The notes beneath the pieces are model-generated. The model made no database searches, was not told the origin of the DNA, and saw only the letters and a program-made list of their open reading frames with translations. Shown here piece after piece: positions 29,310 to 40,332 of a stretch of 64,000 nucleotides of DNA. The stretch covers positions 434,035 through 498,034 of the forward strand of contig NW_005195301.1 in NCBI RefSeq assembly GCF_000372725.1. The letters run 5' to 3'. Numbering within the stretch: position 1 is the first letter of the stretch; the number at the start of each line of letters is the position of its first letter. Source of the stretch: Emiliania huxleyi CCMP1516 (Eukaryota; Haptophyta; Isochrysidales; Noelaerhabdaceae). The translations under genes and the position numbers were made by a program.

Positions 29310-31426
29310 CCCCCTCGCCGTCTGCGTGTCTCGCCCCTCTCACAGGCACAGCTCGCAGCACACCTCTGCTGCTTGTGCGTCGGCGCTAGTCTCTCGGCGA
29401 ATAAAAGAAACGCTCGTCGGGCATTTATTTCGACCGGAGCGCCGCGACCTGCAACTAACAAAATTAATGTTATTTTCGGCTCGCTGTCTTCTCTCCGTCT
29501 GTCCTTGCTAATCTCTCGCCTGACACAGGTACTTTCTTCACCTTGGTGACGAGATCGGATGAAAAGAATTTCACCAGCGAGGTTGATGATGATGTCCGGG
29601 ACGGTACGTGCCTATTCTTGCCACGAAAAAGAATTTTACAGCGCGGCTCCCGTGATGTGCCTGTGTTAGTGCCAGTGCGCGCCAGTCCCGTGCCTAGTGT
29701 CGTGCGAAATAGAAACAACACGCCGGGTTTAGAGCTGGGAATAGATCGCCCCGCCCCCTCGCCGTCTGCGTGTCTCGCCCCTCTCACAGGCACAGCTCGC
29801 AGCACACCTCTGCTGCTTGTGCGTCGGCGCTAGTCTCTCGGCGAATAAAAGAAACGCTCGTCGGGCATTTATTTCGACCGGAGCGCCGCGACCTGCAACT
29901 AACAAAATTAATGTTATTTTCGGCTCGCTGTCTTCTCTCCGTCTGTCCTTGCTAATCTCTCGCCTGACACAGGTACTTTCTTCACCTTGGTGACGAGATC
30001 GGATGAAAAGAATTTCACCAGTGAGGTTGATGATGATGTCCGGGACGGTACGTGCCTATTCTTGCCACGAAAAAGAATTTTACAGCGCGGCTCCCGTGAT
30101 GTGCCTGTGTTAGTGCCAGTGCGCGCCAGTCCCGTGCCTAGTGTCGTGCGAAATAGAAACAACACGCCGGGTTTAGAGCTGGGAATAGATCGCCCCGCCC
30201 CCTCGCCGTCTGCGTGTCTCGCCCCTCTCACAGGCACAGCTCGCAGCACACCTCTGCTGCTTGTGCGTCGGCGCTAGTCTCTCGGCGAATAAAAGAAACG
30301 CTTTTTGCGCATTTACTTCTGGGACCGGAGCGCCGCGACCTGCAACTAACAAAATTAATGTTATTTTCGGCTCGCTGTCTTCTCTCCGTCTGTCCTTGCT
30401 AATCTCTCTTCGATCCTCGCCTGACACATGCCTATTCTTGCCACGAAAAGAGCTGGGAATAGATCGCCCCGCCCCCTCGCCGTCTGCGTGTCTCGCCCCT
30501 CTCACAGGCACAGCTCGCAGCACACCTCTGTGCTGCTTGTGCGTCGGCGCTAGTCTCTCGGCGAATAAAAGAAACGCTCTTTGCGCATTTACTTCTGGGA
30601 CCGGAGCGCCGCGACCTGCAACTAACAAAATTAATGTTATTTTCGGCTCGCTGTCTTCTCTCCGTCTGTCCTTGCTAATCTCTCGCCTGACACAGGTACT
30701 TTCTTCACCTTGGTGACGAGATCGGATGAAAAGAATTTCACCAGCGATGTTGATGTCCGGGACGGTACGTGCCTATTCTTGCCACGAAAAAGAATTTTAC
30801 AGGGCGGCTCCCGTGATGTGCCTGTGTTAGTGCCAGTGCGCGCCAGTCCCGTGCCTAGTGTCGTGCGAAATAGAAACAACACGCCGGGTTTAGAGCTGGG
30901 AATAGATCGCCCCGCCCCCTCGCCGTCTGCGTGTCTCGCCCCTCTCACAGGCACAGCTCGCAGCACACCTCTGCTGCTTGTGCGTCGGCGCTAGTCTCTC
31001 GGCGAATAAAAGAAACGCTTGTCGGGCATTTATTTCTGGGACCGGAGCGCCGCGACCTGCAACTAACAAAATTAATTTTATTTTCGGCTCGCTGTCTTCT
31101 CTCCGTCTGTCCTTGCTATCTCTCGCCTGACACAGGTACTTTCTTCACCTTGGTGACGAGATCGGATGAAAAGAATTTCACCAGCGAGGTTGATGATGAT
31201 GTCCGGGACGGTACGTGCCTATTCTTGCCACGAAAAAGAATTTTACAGCGCGGCTCCCGTGATGTGCCTGTGTTAGTGTCGTGCGAAATAGAAACAACAC
31301 GCCGGGTTTAGAGCTGGGAATATATCGCCCCGCCCCCTCGCCGTCTGTGTGTCTCGCCCCTCTCACAGGCACAGCTCGCAGCACACCTCTGCTGCTTGTG
31401 CGTCGGCGCTAGTCTCTCGGCGAATA
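29310..31426 (+). repeat. Tandem array of a ~444-bp unit next to the atpA 5' end
   Basis: Unit starts (CCCCCTCGCCGTCTGCG) are at 29310, 29754, 30198, 30472, 30915 and 31333. Unit lengths are 444, 444, 274, 443 and 418 bp, plus a ~93-bp partial unit that runs into repeat family A. Units 1 and 2 are almost identical. The third lacks an internal ~170 bp. Shared marks are GGCGAATAAAAGAAACGCT, TAACAAAATTAATGTTATTT, CACCTTGGTGACGAGATCGG and ACGCCGGGTTTAGAGCTGGG. The array starts 172 bp upstream of the atpA start codon. Open frames in it are repeated copies without family features. Confidence 0.93.
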
Positions 31427-31790
31427 CTTGGAGCACTTGGAGCACTTGGAGTGCAGTCAGTAACCTCACATCCAGGGCCGGTGAGCTGAGAAGCGCATCC
31501 AGCGGGCCGGATGATCGGGATCGGGCTACGGGCTAGAGAGCCCTGACCCCTATCTAGGGGGGGGGCGCGCATTCGCAGGGCAAGGGCCTTAAAGTAAACA
31601 CGGGTCTCCGAGGGTTAGTTCTGCGCTCCGGGGTTCCCCCAGCGGCGGAATTTTTCCCTCGCGCTGTGGGTCCCCCTAGCTGCGGAACGCCCCCTCTACT
31701 CGGAGCTAAAGAATACTCTCCGAGGGTTAGCCCCGCGTACCAGGTTTCCCCTTAACTGCAAGGACGCCCCCTCTACTCGGAGCTAGTGGA
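31426..31790 (+). repeat. Dispersed repeat family A, copy 2 (longest)
   Basis: It opens with three GGAGCACTT units and continues through CCTCACATCCAGGGCCGG, CAGCGGGCCGGATGATCGGG, TAAAGTAAACACGGGTCTCC and two successive CCCCTCTACTCGGAGCTA endings (about 31687-31707 and 31769-31787), so the 3' part is duplicated. It follows directly on the 444-bp array. Confidence 0.85.
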
Positions 31791-33257
31791 CACGACACTA
31801 ACTACTGATACGAGAATACATACCGCCCCCACGCAACTACTCGAAGATAATACGAGAATACGCAGCTGCGAGACGCCTATAAAGAAACAGCGAGGTAAAG
31901 TTCGGCGGCTATGATAAACCGAAAGTTGTCGTAAAACGCGGGCGAAAGCAAAGCAGAGGGCGGGCGCTTTCTGCCGCAGCGATGCCCGCAGCCTGTCGAG
32001 CAGCTTCCGCGGCGCACATGCGCCGCGGGGTTGAACGACAGCCGCGCCTCTCGAGCCACCCGTGCCACGCGCGGCGACGCGCACCCTGCGCGCCAGTCGG
32101 CGCACTGGCAGTACTGCACCAGCCAGCACGGCGTGGAGCAATGCATCCAGGGCATTGTGTTGGGCGCCAGCCAGCATGCCTCAGCACAGAGCAAGAGCGC
32201 ATGCTGCGCACCCTGGCGCAGCACCAGCTCGCCTCCAATCAGGCACTCTCACCACTGCACAGCCGCCCACGAGCGCCCGCAGCTGCACTGCTCAACGCTC
32301 AAGCTCAGGAGCCTCCCCTTGTTGTCGCAGCTTTGTGCAGTGCAGCGTGCGAGCAGCGCAGCGCCAGGCAGACCCGTGGCACGCCCGGGCGGCTGTGGGA
32401 CGGAGGCCCGCCGAGCGAGTGCGAGCCGCATCGGCGGCCATGTCTCCCGCAGCCGTGAGCGAGCGGTGCAAAGAGGCAGCGTCGCGCATGCTTTTCCGTA
32501 ACGGCCCCGGTCGAAGAATAAAAGAAACGCTTTTTGTGCATTTACTTCTGGGACCGGAGCGCCGCGACCTGCAACTAACAAAATTAATTTTATTTTCGGC
32601 TCGCTGTCTTTTCTCCGTCTGTCCTTGCTAATCTCTCTTCGATCCTCGCCTGACACAGGTACTTTCTTCACCTTGGTGACGAGATCGGATGAAAAGAATT
32701 TCACCAGTGAGGTTGATCGTATTTCCAACGCCGCAAATCTGAAAGATCGCTTGATGAGTCCGGACTGCAAATTCACGCACGCGCGGCGCCCCGCAAAATC
32801 GACCGCAAATTTCTTCCAATGCGCCCCCCCGCGCGCGTCTCGTATACCGGTGCCGGTGCCCGGGTCCACCCGGCCGCAGGGCAGAGCTCGCAGATATACA
32901 CACACAGCGCGCAATGCGGCGCAGCTGCGCACTAATCCTCCGCGTGCAGGGCGTGGCCCCGCCCAGCCAGCAGGGACGACGCGGTGAGGAGCAGCAACTT
33001 CATCACGGTTCCGAAGCGCCCGTCCCGAAACGCGGTCATCTTGCTATTTTCGCCCGCGTCTCATCACAATAGCGCCCGGCGGCGGTCGGTCTTGTAGCTC
33101 GATCGGTCATACGAGCGTCATTTTGTACCCCCCCCCCCCCCCCCCCTCCTCATTCCATTCCTCCTGCCTCGCCACCCCGCCCTCCGACGCCCTCGGCCTG
33201 TCGCCATCTCCCTTCGCCCCCCGCCTCTCTCACCCCACCCCTCCCCCTCCCCCGCAG
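31791..33257. other. Region without a supported gene; contains a stray copy of the 444-bp unit
   Basis: The 31880-32510 stretch has overlapping open frames rich in Ala, Arg, Cys and His without motifs. About 32513-32720 repeats part of the 444-bp unit (GAATAAAAGAAACGCTTTTT to AATTTCACCAGTGAGGTTGA). A run of about 19 Cs (33129-33147) and a pyrimidine-rich tract lead into the acceptor at 33257 of the next gene. Confidence 0.55.
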
Positions 33258-34138
33258 GTGCGACGGAGGCGTGGGTGCTCTCTGCCCGCCAGCTCGCCAC
33301 GATGGCAGGCTCCTTCGCCGGCATCGGGCTCATGTGGCACCTCGACTTGCCGCTACGCCGCTCGCTCCCGTTCGGCGCCCTGCTCGCCGCCGCCGCCCAG
33401 CTCTCCCCGCTCCTCGTCCTCCTCGCCAGCGGGAGCGGGGTCGGCGGCGGGGAAGGCGGCGGCGGGGGCGGCTCCAGCCTCGACGGCAACGCTTCGGGCG
33501 TCGCGGTGCTTGCTCACTCACACCAAAGACACAGCCCCCGGCCCAGAGCATCGCGCGCTCGCGCCAGGCCGACCCCACCGCGCTCGTCGCAGCGCGCCCG
33601 TGAGCGGGTCCGCCGGCGCGTTCCGTAGGTCCTGCTGCTCGAGCCGCTGCTGTCGGCCGCGATGAGCGCGTGCGGCGTGGTGCCCGTCCTCGCCCTCGCC
33701 GCCGCCGCCGCCGCCAACGAGGGCGAGGCCACCGGTGGAGGCTCTGCTGTCGTGGACGCAACCATGACACGTCCAGGACGTGTCCGTAGGCGAGGGGGCC
33801 GCCTACGGGCTCGTCGGCGCGGCCGACGCGGCGGGTGCCCGAACCCGCCCCGAGCAACCGCCCGGAGTCACACATTTCCAATCACCCCTCCCCCCACCTT
33901 CGCCCCAGGTGCCCTCGCGGGCGGCTCGCTCTCGACGGTGGCCGTGGCGGCGCTCGGCATCGGCGGCCCGCCGCACGGCGGTTGGCGTAAGCTGCCGCTC
34001 TTCGCGGTGCTCTGCGCCGCCTCCAAGCTCGCCACGGTGCCGCTCGTACTGCTGCTGCTCCGGCTGAGGGAGTCGGTGGCGGACGGCGCGGCGGCCGAGG
34101 AGACGGGCGGGTGGAGGAGGAGAGGAGTGGAGGCGTGA
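33258..34138 (+). CDS. Multi-pass membrane protein, 5' exon not found
   Basis: Four exons are visible (33258-33505, 33629-33722, 33790-33834, 33909-34138). Helices: ATMAGSFAGIGLMWHLDLPL, SLPFGALLAAAAQLSPLLVL, VLLLEPLLSAAMSACGVVPV, AAYGLVGAADAAGALAGGSL, STVAVAALGIGG and LPLFAVLCAASKLATVPLVL. The first loop is Gly-rich and the C-terminus is basic. The joins are supported by unusually clear direct repeats: GCGAGG at both ends of the second intron (a GC donor) and GTGCCC at both ends of the third. The general look, with small-residue-rich helices and a late G-W-R-K-L-P-L-F, is MFS-like, perhaps the folate/biopterin transporter group, but that is inference. An upstream exon is expected, since the first exon starts after an AG in a pyrimidine tract. 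Confidence 0.5.
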
Positions 34139-34667
34139 CACGCGGAAGGCGCGGGAAGGGGGACGGGGGAAGGTAGGCGGAGGCGGGAGAACGGGCGCGC
34201 AGTGCGTGCCGCAGTCCGCAGAGAGAGATTAGTGTTACGCTCGTACCGTTTTGTGGCGGCGGGCCGGACCCCGCCAGCCGCGCCCACGCTGCACGCTATG
34301 CAGACTCGAGAACTGCACACACACGCGCACACAAAACACCAACAAGAGTGCCATCACACACAATCCCCTGAAATCTGAATATTTAACGAAATAAAACGGA
34401 ACTTGTCCTTCGACCTTCAGTTTTGCAGAGCGAAAAAACCCAACACATATAGGAACCAGGGCAAGGCCCCCATGGCCATGCCCCATCCATCACACCCGCG
34501 CTGCGCTTGCTCTTGTTGCACACGCGGCGACGAATGGATCGACCCCGGTCCCCGCCCGCGGGCAGCCTCTACACACCAGAGGTCAGTGAGAGCGGAGGTA
34601 ACATCAACAGCAGCAGGGGCCCGAGCCTCCGAGGAGGCTGCCCACGCGCCACGGTGAAGCAAGCGCA
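34139..34667. other. Intergenic, nothing recognised
   Basis: This is a spacer between the converging membrane-protein and multicopper-oxidase genes. It contains an AT-rich section at 34370-34450 that may hold 3' UTR signals, and no conserved frame. Confidence 0.4.
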
Positions 34668-37600
34668 TCACGATTCGATGCAGTGGCAGTTCCGCATAAT
34701 CAGGCGCTGTGTGTCCGGTACGATGTGGTGCTCAGGCAGCGACGAGAAGAGCAGGTTTCGGCCATCGTCGTGTTTCGGCCACACCGCCACACCGCAGCGC
34801 ACGCCGTTGCCGTCCACACATTTGCCCTCGCCCTTGCAGTCATTGTCGCTCGAGCAGCACATGTTGGTCTTTCCCCAATCAGGGTGGTGGCTCCACCCCC
34901 CTGTGTTTGGGACGTTCGCTGGGCCTGGCCCGTAGCACTTGCCGAGCTTTTTTCCCGTGTGGTTGCCCTGCTCGTCCAATCCCCCGTAGGCGAGGAGGTT
35001 GTGGCCTTGCGCGGTGCCGGGGTTGGTCGTGTTTCCGTCGAACTTTTCGTAGTCTTTCGACCAATTCCCTTTCCAATCCTCGTAGTATTGCATGTCGAGC
35101 AACGTCATCATACCCTTGTCCTCTGCAGGGAAAGCAAACAGGGGTTGATCGTTACTCGGAGCAAGAGACGGGGGGCACTACGGGAGGGGAGCACCATGAT
35201 CGAGAATGTGGCAATGCACGACTTGCCGGCTCCGAAAGTGATCGAGCTGCGTCCGCGGGGTGGCGGGAGAGGCGGTCAAAGGAGTAGCTAGGAGGGAGAT
35301 TGCACAAGGCGGACGGGAACTTATTACGTTCGTGCGAACGCGGAAGGACGCGTTGAACTGGGCATATGCCTGCGGCGTGCAATTGTTGCCTCCGCAGCTG
35401 TCATCGGAAATGGGCGCGCACCACTTGGCGGGGATCTGGAGGACGTCCCCCCAATCGCCTTTCTGCGCAGGGGGGTTGGTTGGGGGGGGTCAAGTGATGC
35501 CGCTCACTGCTGCTGCTACTGCCGTTGATGCTGCTGCTACTACGTTGCGGTCCGAACCTTGAAGTAGTTCTCGAATGGGCGCTCCCCGGGTTTCGAGCGC
35601 TCAAACGCCTTGGGTCGACCCGCGTTAGTGTCCTGATTCCAATCGCGGTCCTCGGGTCTCGTCCCCTCAGGCCCCGCGGGGTAACCAAACTCGTCGTAGT
35701 CGACTTGCAGCTGGAACCTATTCGTGCGAGTGAGCCTTCTGCGATTGGCTCAACTACAGCAACCGCTGCCTCTAGCGTGTTCGTACGGATTGACGTGCCA
35801 GTGGAAGGCGTGGAAGTTCACCCCTTTGATCTCGAATTCCTGGAGGCTGCCAACCTATGCGCAGTAGGGACCTGCGGCTGAGATCGCTAGGCACCGACGG
35901 CAGTTTGCACAAGTAAAGCACCGGCATGCTGTAGGTGCGCTTGGGTTCCATCAGGTACTCGTTCGATCCGACGGCGTCCGGATTCGGCTCTGTGCACGTT
36001 AAGGCGAGGGTTTGGTGCGCGTCGCGGCCGTGCGTGCGGGTGACGTGCTACATGGAAGGAAAGGGAGCAGGTGCGACATGCTATGGTGCACACCATCGTG
36101 CATGTCAAATCCTTTACCGCCGTAAACGTGTCCATTGATGAAAGGAACCCCCCCCCCGGGGCCCCATCCTTCCGTGTGGCCGGAGGGGTAGGCCCCAAAG
36201 TGCAAGCGGCGTTGTCCCTCGGGCAAGTAGCCGGCCTGTTCGGTGAGCTGCTCGTCTGTCAGCTTGGTTAGGTCGGCCAGGTAGCACGGGTGGTTGACGC
36301 TGAGCTCCGGCAGCTCGCAGCGGGACACTCCTTCCTCTGCTATCGCCAGGATGGTTCCGAGAGGAACATAAACAATATCACGCTTCGAGTTTGCGCTGAT
36401 CTCCGCGGCGTTGATCAACGTGTTGGTGATGTTCGCTGCGGTCTGTCCTGCTGTGAGATTAAGGACATTGTCGCACACATCGCTCGTTGAGTCTCCATGG
36501 AAGTCATAATACCAGGCCTTAATCTCGTATTCCCAGCAATCTTTGTACTCCGGGCCGCCGTCCACGGCGCACGTCTTCTTCGGAGGCGCATCTTCGAATT
36601 GGGGATTCTTCTCGCATCTCACCAGTATGTCGGCGCGATTGCCCGAGCCAAGGAAGGCGTCTGTCGGAAACGGGGAGCGGGGGATATGAGGGATATGGGG
36701 GAGGCGGGGCTAGACAGGGAATAGAGAGGGGTGACGGGTTGCGGCCAGTCACTCACAACTGGTGCGGCGGGGCGCGTCGCTGAGGTAGATGCCTGCGGGC
36801 GAGAAGGCAAGCGGGGTGAGTAAATGGCTCAAGTCGACGTGGCGTGAAGTTGAGTAGAGGTGCTCGTCACCGTCCTTGGCGATGAGCTCCATCTCGCAGC
36901 CTTCCGGCATCGAGAAGTACAGCTGGTTGTCGATGTTGGCGTAGACGATGCGGAAGCGCACCCACCCGTCAGCGGCGATCGAGATCTTCGGGGCCACCTC
37001 GCCGTTCACGAGAAAAAAGTTCTCTGGCTCGGAGGGGCTCTGCCACACCTTGGTGTCATCGCATGCTTGGTCCACATCGATGTGACCGTTGGCGAGGGCT
37101 AGCTTCAGGTTGTCGCGGTCTCTCTGCCAGATGCTTTCGATGATGCTGTTATGATTGTCTTCCGTCCGGCAAGCCATGGAGTTGTTCAATGTGGTATAGT
37201 CCATCAACACGTTGTTGTACGCCTTGCAGCACTTGACCATGTCATCCGCCCTTCCTTTGTTGGCATGCACCGTCAGTCCCAAGACAACCAATTCGACTTC
37301 TGGAACAGGGCCCTCACCGTCGTATTCGCCCCCCTCGAGGAACTTTGGTAGCGTGCCGGGCGGATCTCGCACGATGATCATCCCCACTCCACCTCCTCCA
37401 GCGTGGGCGGCAGTGGAGCCGTGCTTGTGTGGGTGGTACCAGTGGGTCCCTGGCATGTGGTCCTCCGGGATGCGGTAAACGTAATCGAAGTGCTCGCCGG
37501 GCTCGACAGAGATGAACACGCTGTCCGCGGGCATTTCGCCGCCAATGTGGAGACCGTGCGTGTGAACCTGGAGATTTGTGGACGGAGATTGGTTAGCACA

Positions 37601-38317
37601 CATCACGGGCGGCCAGCAGCGGGCAAGGAGTGTGTACATTTGTGACTTGAAAGTCATGGAAGTAGTTGTGGACGCCGCTGGTGTTGACCTTGGGTCGCTG
37701 GAGCCCGTTCTTGAGGGTAATCTGCGCAAGCGTGGGAGCGGGCGACGGGTCCCTTCACCTCCACACACAAGGCGGCGCGAATGGGAGCGGGCGGTGGGCG
37801 GGCGTGCCTTGAGCGTATCGCCGGGCCAGATTTCAATCGTCGGGCCGATGGGCGTCGCTTCCATCTGGTGCGTATCGTTTCGCTGGTAGCCGCGGGTGCG
37901 CGCGCTAAAGCCAGACTTGGTAGTAAAGTTGACCTCCGTGAATACGAGGTGGCAGATCTTTACCGGGGGCTGCTCGGATGTGTCTCGGGGTAGGCAGTGC
38001 GATTGCTCGTTGCCTGCGGGGGTGGCGGCGGTGAGGGCAGCGGAGGTGAGGGCGGTGGAGGTGAGGGCGGCGGAGGTGAGGGCGGCGGAGGCGAGGGCGG
38101 CGGAGGTGAGGCGGTGGAGGTGAGGGTGGCGCGGTGAGGGCAGCGGAGGTGAGGGCAGTGGGAGGGAGGAGAGAGGCGGCAGGGAGAGTGGAGAGCGGTC
38201 GCAGGGAGGTGAGGGTGAGCCAGGAGGGCGTCAACAGTGGGTGTGAGGGTGGCGCAGGTCACCGAGCAGCTTCGAACGCGTCCCGAGCAGCAACGGCAGG
38301 ACGAGGTGCAGAGCCAT
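34668..38317 (-). CDS. Secreted multicopper oxidase (laccase-like), 12 exons
   Basis: Exons, 5' to 3': 38263-38317, 37808-37983, 37638-37721, 36871-37567, 36757-36792, 36094-36660, 35895-35989, 35787-35854, 35558-35717, 35328-35462, 35195-35246, 34668-35122. These sum to 2580 nt (859 residues) with all phases consistent. The N-terminus MALHLVLPLLLGTRSKLL is a signal peptide. All four copper motifs are present: VHTHGLHIGG, HWYHPHKHGS, FHAFHWHVNP, and VVHCHILDHEDKGMM, whose final Met would be the axial type-1 ligand. The enzyme oxidises phenols, amines or metal ions (e.g. Fe, Mn) and reduces oxygen to water at the trinuclear cluster. It is longer than fungal laccases (about 500-600), with a large insert between the HxH pairs and the third motif and a Cys-rich tail (CCSSDNDCKGEGKCVDGNG). 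Most donors are GT; exon 2 ends AAG|GCACGC. The substrate cannot be read from sequence. Confidence 0.9.
38020..38165 (+). repeat. GGTGAGGGCGGCGGA minisatellite inside the first oxidase intron
   Basis: About ten copies of a 10-15-bp GAGGTGAGGGCGGCG-type unit lie within the intron between the signal-peptide exon and exon 2 of the multicopper oxidase. On the oxidase (minus) strand they read as a C-rich pyrimidine tract before the acceptor. Confidence 0.85.
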
Positions 38318-39640
38318 TGATGATCTGCGCCCGCCGCGCCGGTGCCCAGATTCGGTCGATCAAAATGCCCGTGTTCGACGTGTTGCACGATTCGTGTCGG
38401 GTTTGTCGGAGATTATCGGATTCTTCTTCTCTCTCTCCGTTTTCTTTCTTTCTTAGTGTGCCAGTCCGCGCCAGTCCGCGCCCTTGTCGTGCCAGTGTGC
38501 TGTGAGAGAGGCTTGTATTGTAAGAATTCTCTGTTCCATGAGTACCGAGACGTGCCCCCCCTTCACAAATCAAGACGTCTGCAAATGCTGAGTAGATGCT
38601 CGGCGCGTAGGAAACATGCAATTGAGATACAAAACCACTCGGGTGAGTCACTGAGAGTTCAGACACGCAGGCAGACACGCAGGGTTAATGCACGCGATAG
38701 ATCTCTACAGGTGTGAGATAGCAGCCTTGCCGGCCGCGCCCAACTGCAAACTAAGTTCGGCGGGTTCGTTTCCGTTTAGCAAACGAGGCGGGCGTGTAGG
38801 CGGCACGAAACAGCTGCGCGCGTGCCCGCGGATAGCTGTTACTCAGCGCCGTGCCATCCCGGGGCGGAGCCTACCTACCTATTGCGGGCGCCAATCGCCA
38901 GGCTCCGTGCCCCACCTACCTACCTAACTTACCTATTCCCAGGCCGCGCAAGCGAAGCGGAAAAATACCCGTTAGCCCTCTGTGAATAGGCTCCCACCGC
39001 GGGCGCCGCCGCCGCTCCCGTCTCGGCTGGCGTCCCAGCCGCAGGCGACTCGTCTGGCATGGCCCGTTCGCGGCTACCCGGGTAGCCGTCTCCCGCGCAA
39101 GCGAAGCGGTTTTTTTACTTTCACCCCCCCACCCCCCCACACACCACCGCCACCTACCTATCTATTGCGGGGCCCTCTGGGTACCTACCTATTGCATAGG
39201 GTCTAACCGTGGAGAACAGACCCCCTATCTGGGTAGGAGCCGGAACCCTGCGGTACTGGGTCATCACTGGCTAGCTGTTCGGTTCCCGTTTGCGAGTATC
39301 GGGAATAATGGGGCAGCCTGCTCATGCTGGAGCGCACGCACTCGCGCAGTTTCGAAGATGTCTCGTCGTACAGTGAGAGCTCGGAAGCGAGCTTTGCACG
39401 GCGATCGAGGATGGCGCGGTTCACCCCCTTCACCTCTCCGTGTATGAGTTTACGAGGGTGAGAAGGAAGAGCGTTGCCTGGCAGTAGAAAAAAAATTGCT
39501 TTAGTAGAAAAACGGGCACGCATAATCTCCCCCCTCCATTCCTGTCTGTGCCCCCCCCCCCCCCCTCCCACACGCAGTGTGCCAAGCCCCCCATCGAAAG
39601 CAAGAAGAAGTATTTTTGAATCCGCATCTCGGCTGCGCAA
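38318..39640. other. Repeat-rich spacer, no supported gene
   Basis: Within 38865-39225 the phrases CCTACCTACCTATTGC (three times, some reduced) and CGCGCAAGCGAAGCGG (twice, 38944 and 39097) recur, suggesting a degraded local duplication. A T/C-rich TTTCTTTCT block is at 38445-38455. A C run is at 39548-39564. A (CCTAC)n motif also appears at 47283-47300. Confidence 0.55.
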
Positions 39641-39880
39641 TTGGAGCACTTGGAGTGCAGTCATCAACCTCACATCCAGGGCCGGGGAGCTGAGGAGCGC
39701 ACCCAGCGGGCCGGATGATCGGTATCGCTATCGGGTTACGGGCTAGAGAGCCCTAGCCCCGGGGGTGCGCGTTCGCAGGGAAAGGGCCGTAAAGTAAACA
39801 CGGGTCTCCGAGGGTTGGACCCGCGTACCGGGTTTCCCCTTAACTGCAAGACGCCCCCTCTACTCGGAGCTAGTTAGTGG
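39641..39880 (+). repeat. Dispersed repeat family A, copy 3
   Basis: This is the cleanest single copy, from TTGGAGCACTTGGAGTGCAG to CCCCTCTACTCGGAGCTAG, without internal duplication. It is useful as the reference for copies 1, 2 and 4. Confidence 0.9.
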
Positions 39881-40089
39881 ACATTACACTGTACACCACG
39901 CCCAAACACACAGACACTTGCTTAGTCCTCGGTCCCGGAGCTCCACCTTCCGTCCTATTCGTTCTCTTGCTCGCTTGCCGAGGGAGCGTCATATACGACG
40001 GCCGGTGTTGTAAATAAATAAATAAATACAACGGACATCCCAAGCTAGGGCTGGGTCGAGGACAGACACGTCCCCACCTTTGCAGGATT

Positions 40090-40215
40090 TTGCAAAAGCG
40101 AGGGGGGAGGGCGCATCGCCGCGCGGAGAGGGCTGGGCACAGGGCACAGGGGATCTCTCTCGCATAGGATATGCACTCGGCGGCACGAGGGCAAGGCTGG
40201 GCGTCCTATTTGTGC
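40090..40215 (+). repeat. Dispersed repeat family I, copy 2, upstream of XRCC4
   Basis: This is the inverted partner of 13335-13470. It starts in GAGGGGGGAGGGCGCATCGC and ends TCCTATTTGTGCTCCCC, about 120 bp before the XRCC4 start codon, so it probably supplies part of that promoter. Confidence 0.75.
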
Positions 40216-40332
40216 TCCCCCCCCGTTCCCTCGTTCTTGGAAGAGGCTTTCTGCGCTCGGCCTTTCGTCTTCGCCCGCTTCTCTCTCGATCTCTCAGCTC
40301 CACCGGTTCCGAGCCAAAGCGTGCATGCCAGC

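Noticed and set aside
27476-29549. Very long plus-strand open frames (340 and 486 codons)
   Set aside because: They are antisense shadows of the atpA exons, generated by high third-position GC on the opposite strand.
29543-31311. Repeated ~95-150-codon open frames in the 444-bp array
   Set aside because: The same frame recurs because the DNA is tandemly repeated; it lacks motifs and is interrupted in the deleted unit.
31880-32510. Several overlapping ~110-190-codon open frames
   Set aside because: They overlap in three frames, are rich in Ala/Arg/Cys/His and have no recognisable domain or splice support.
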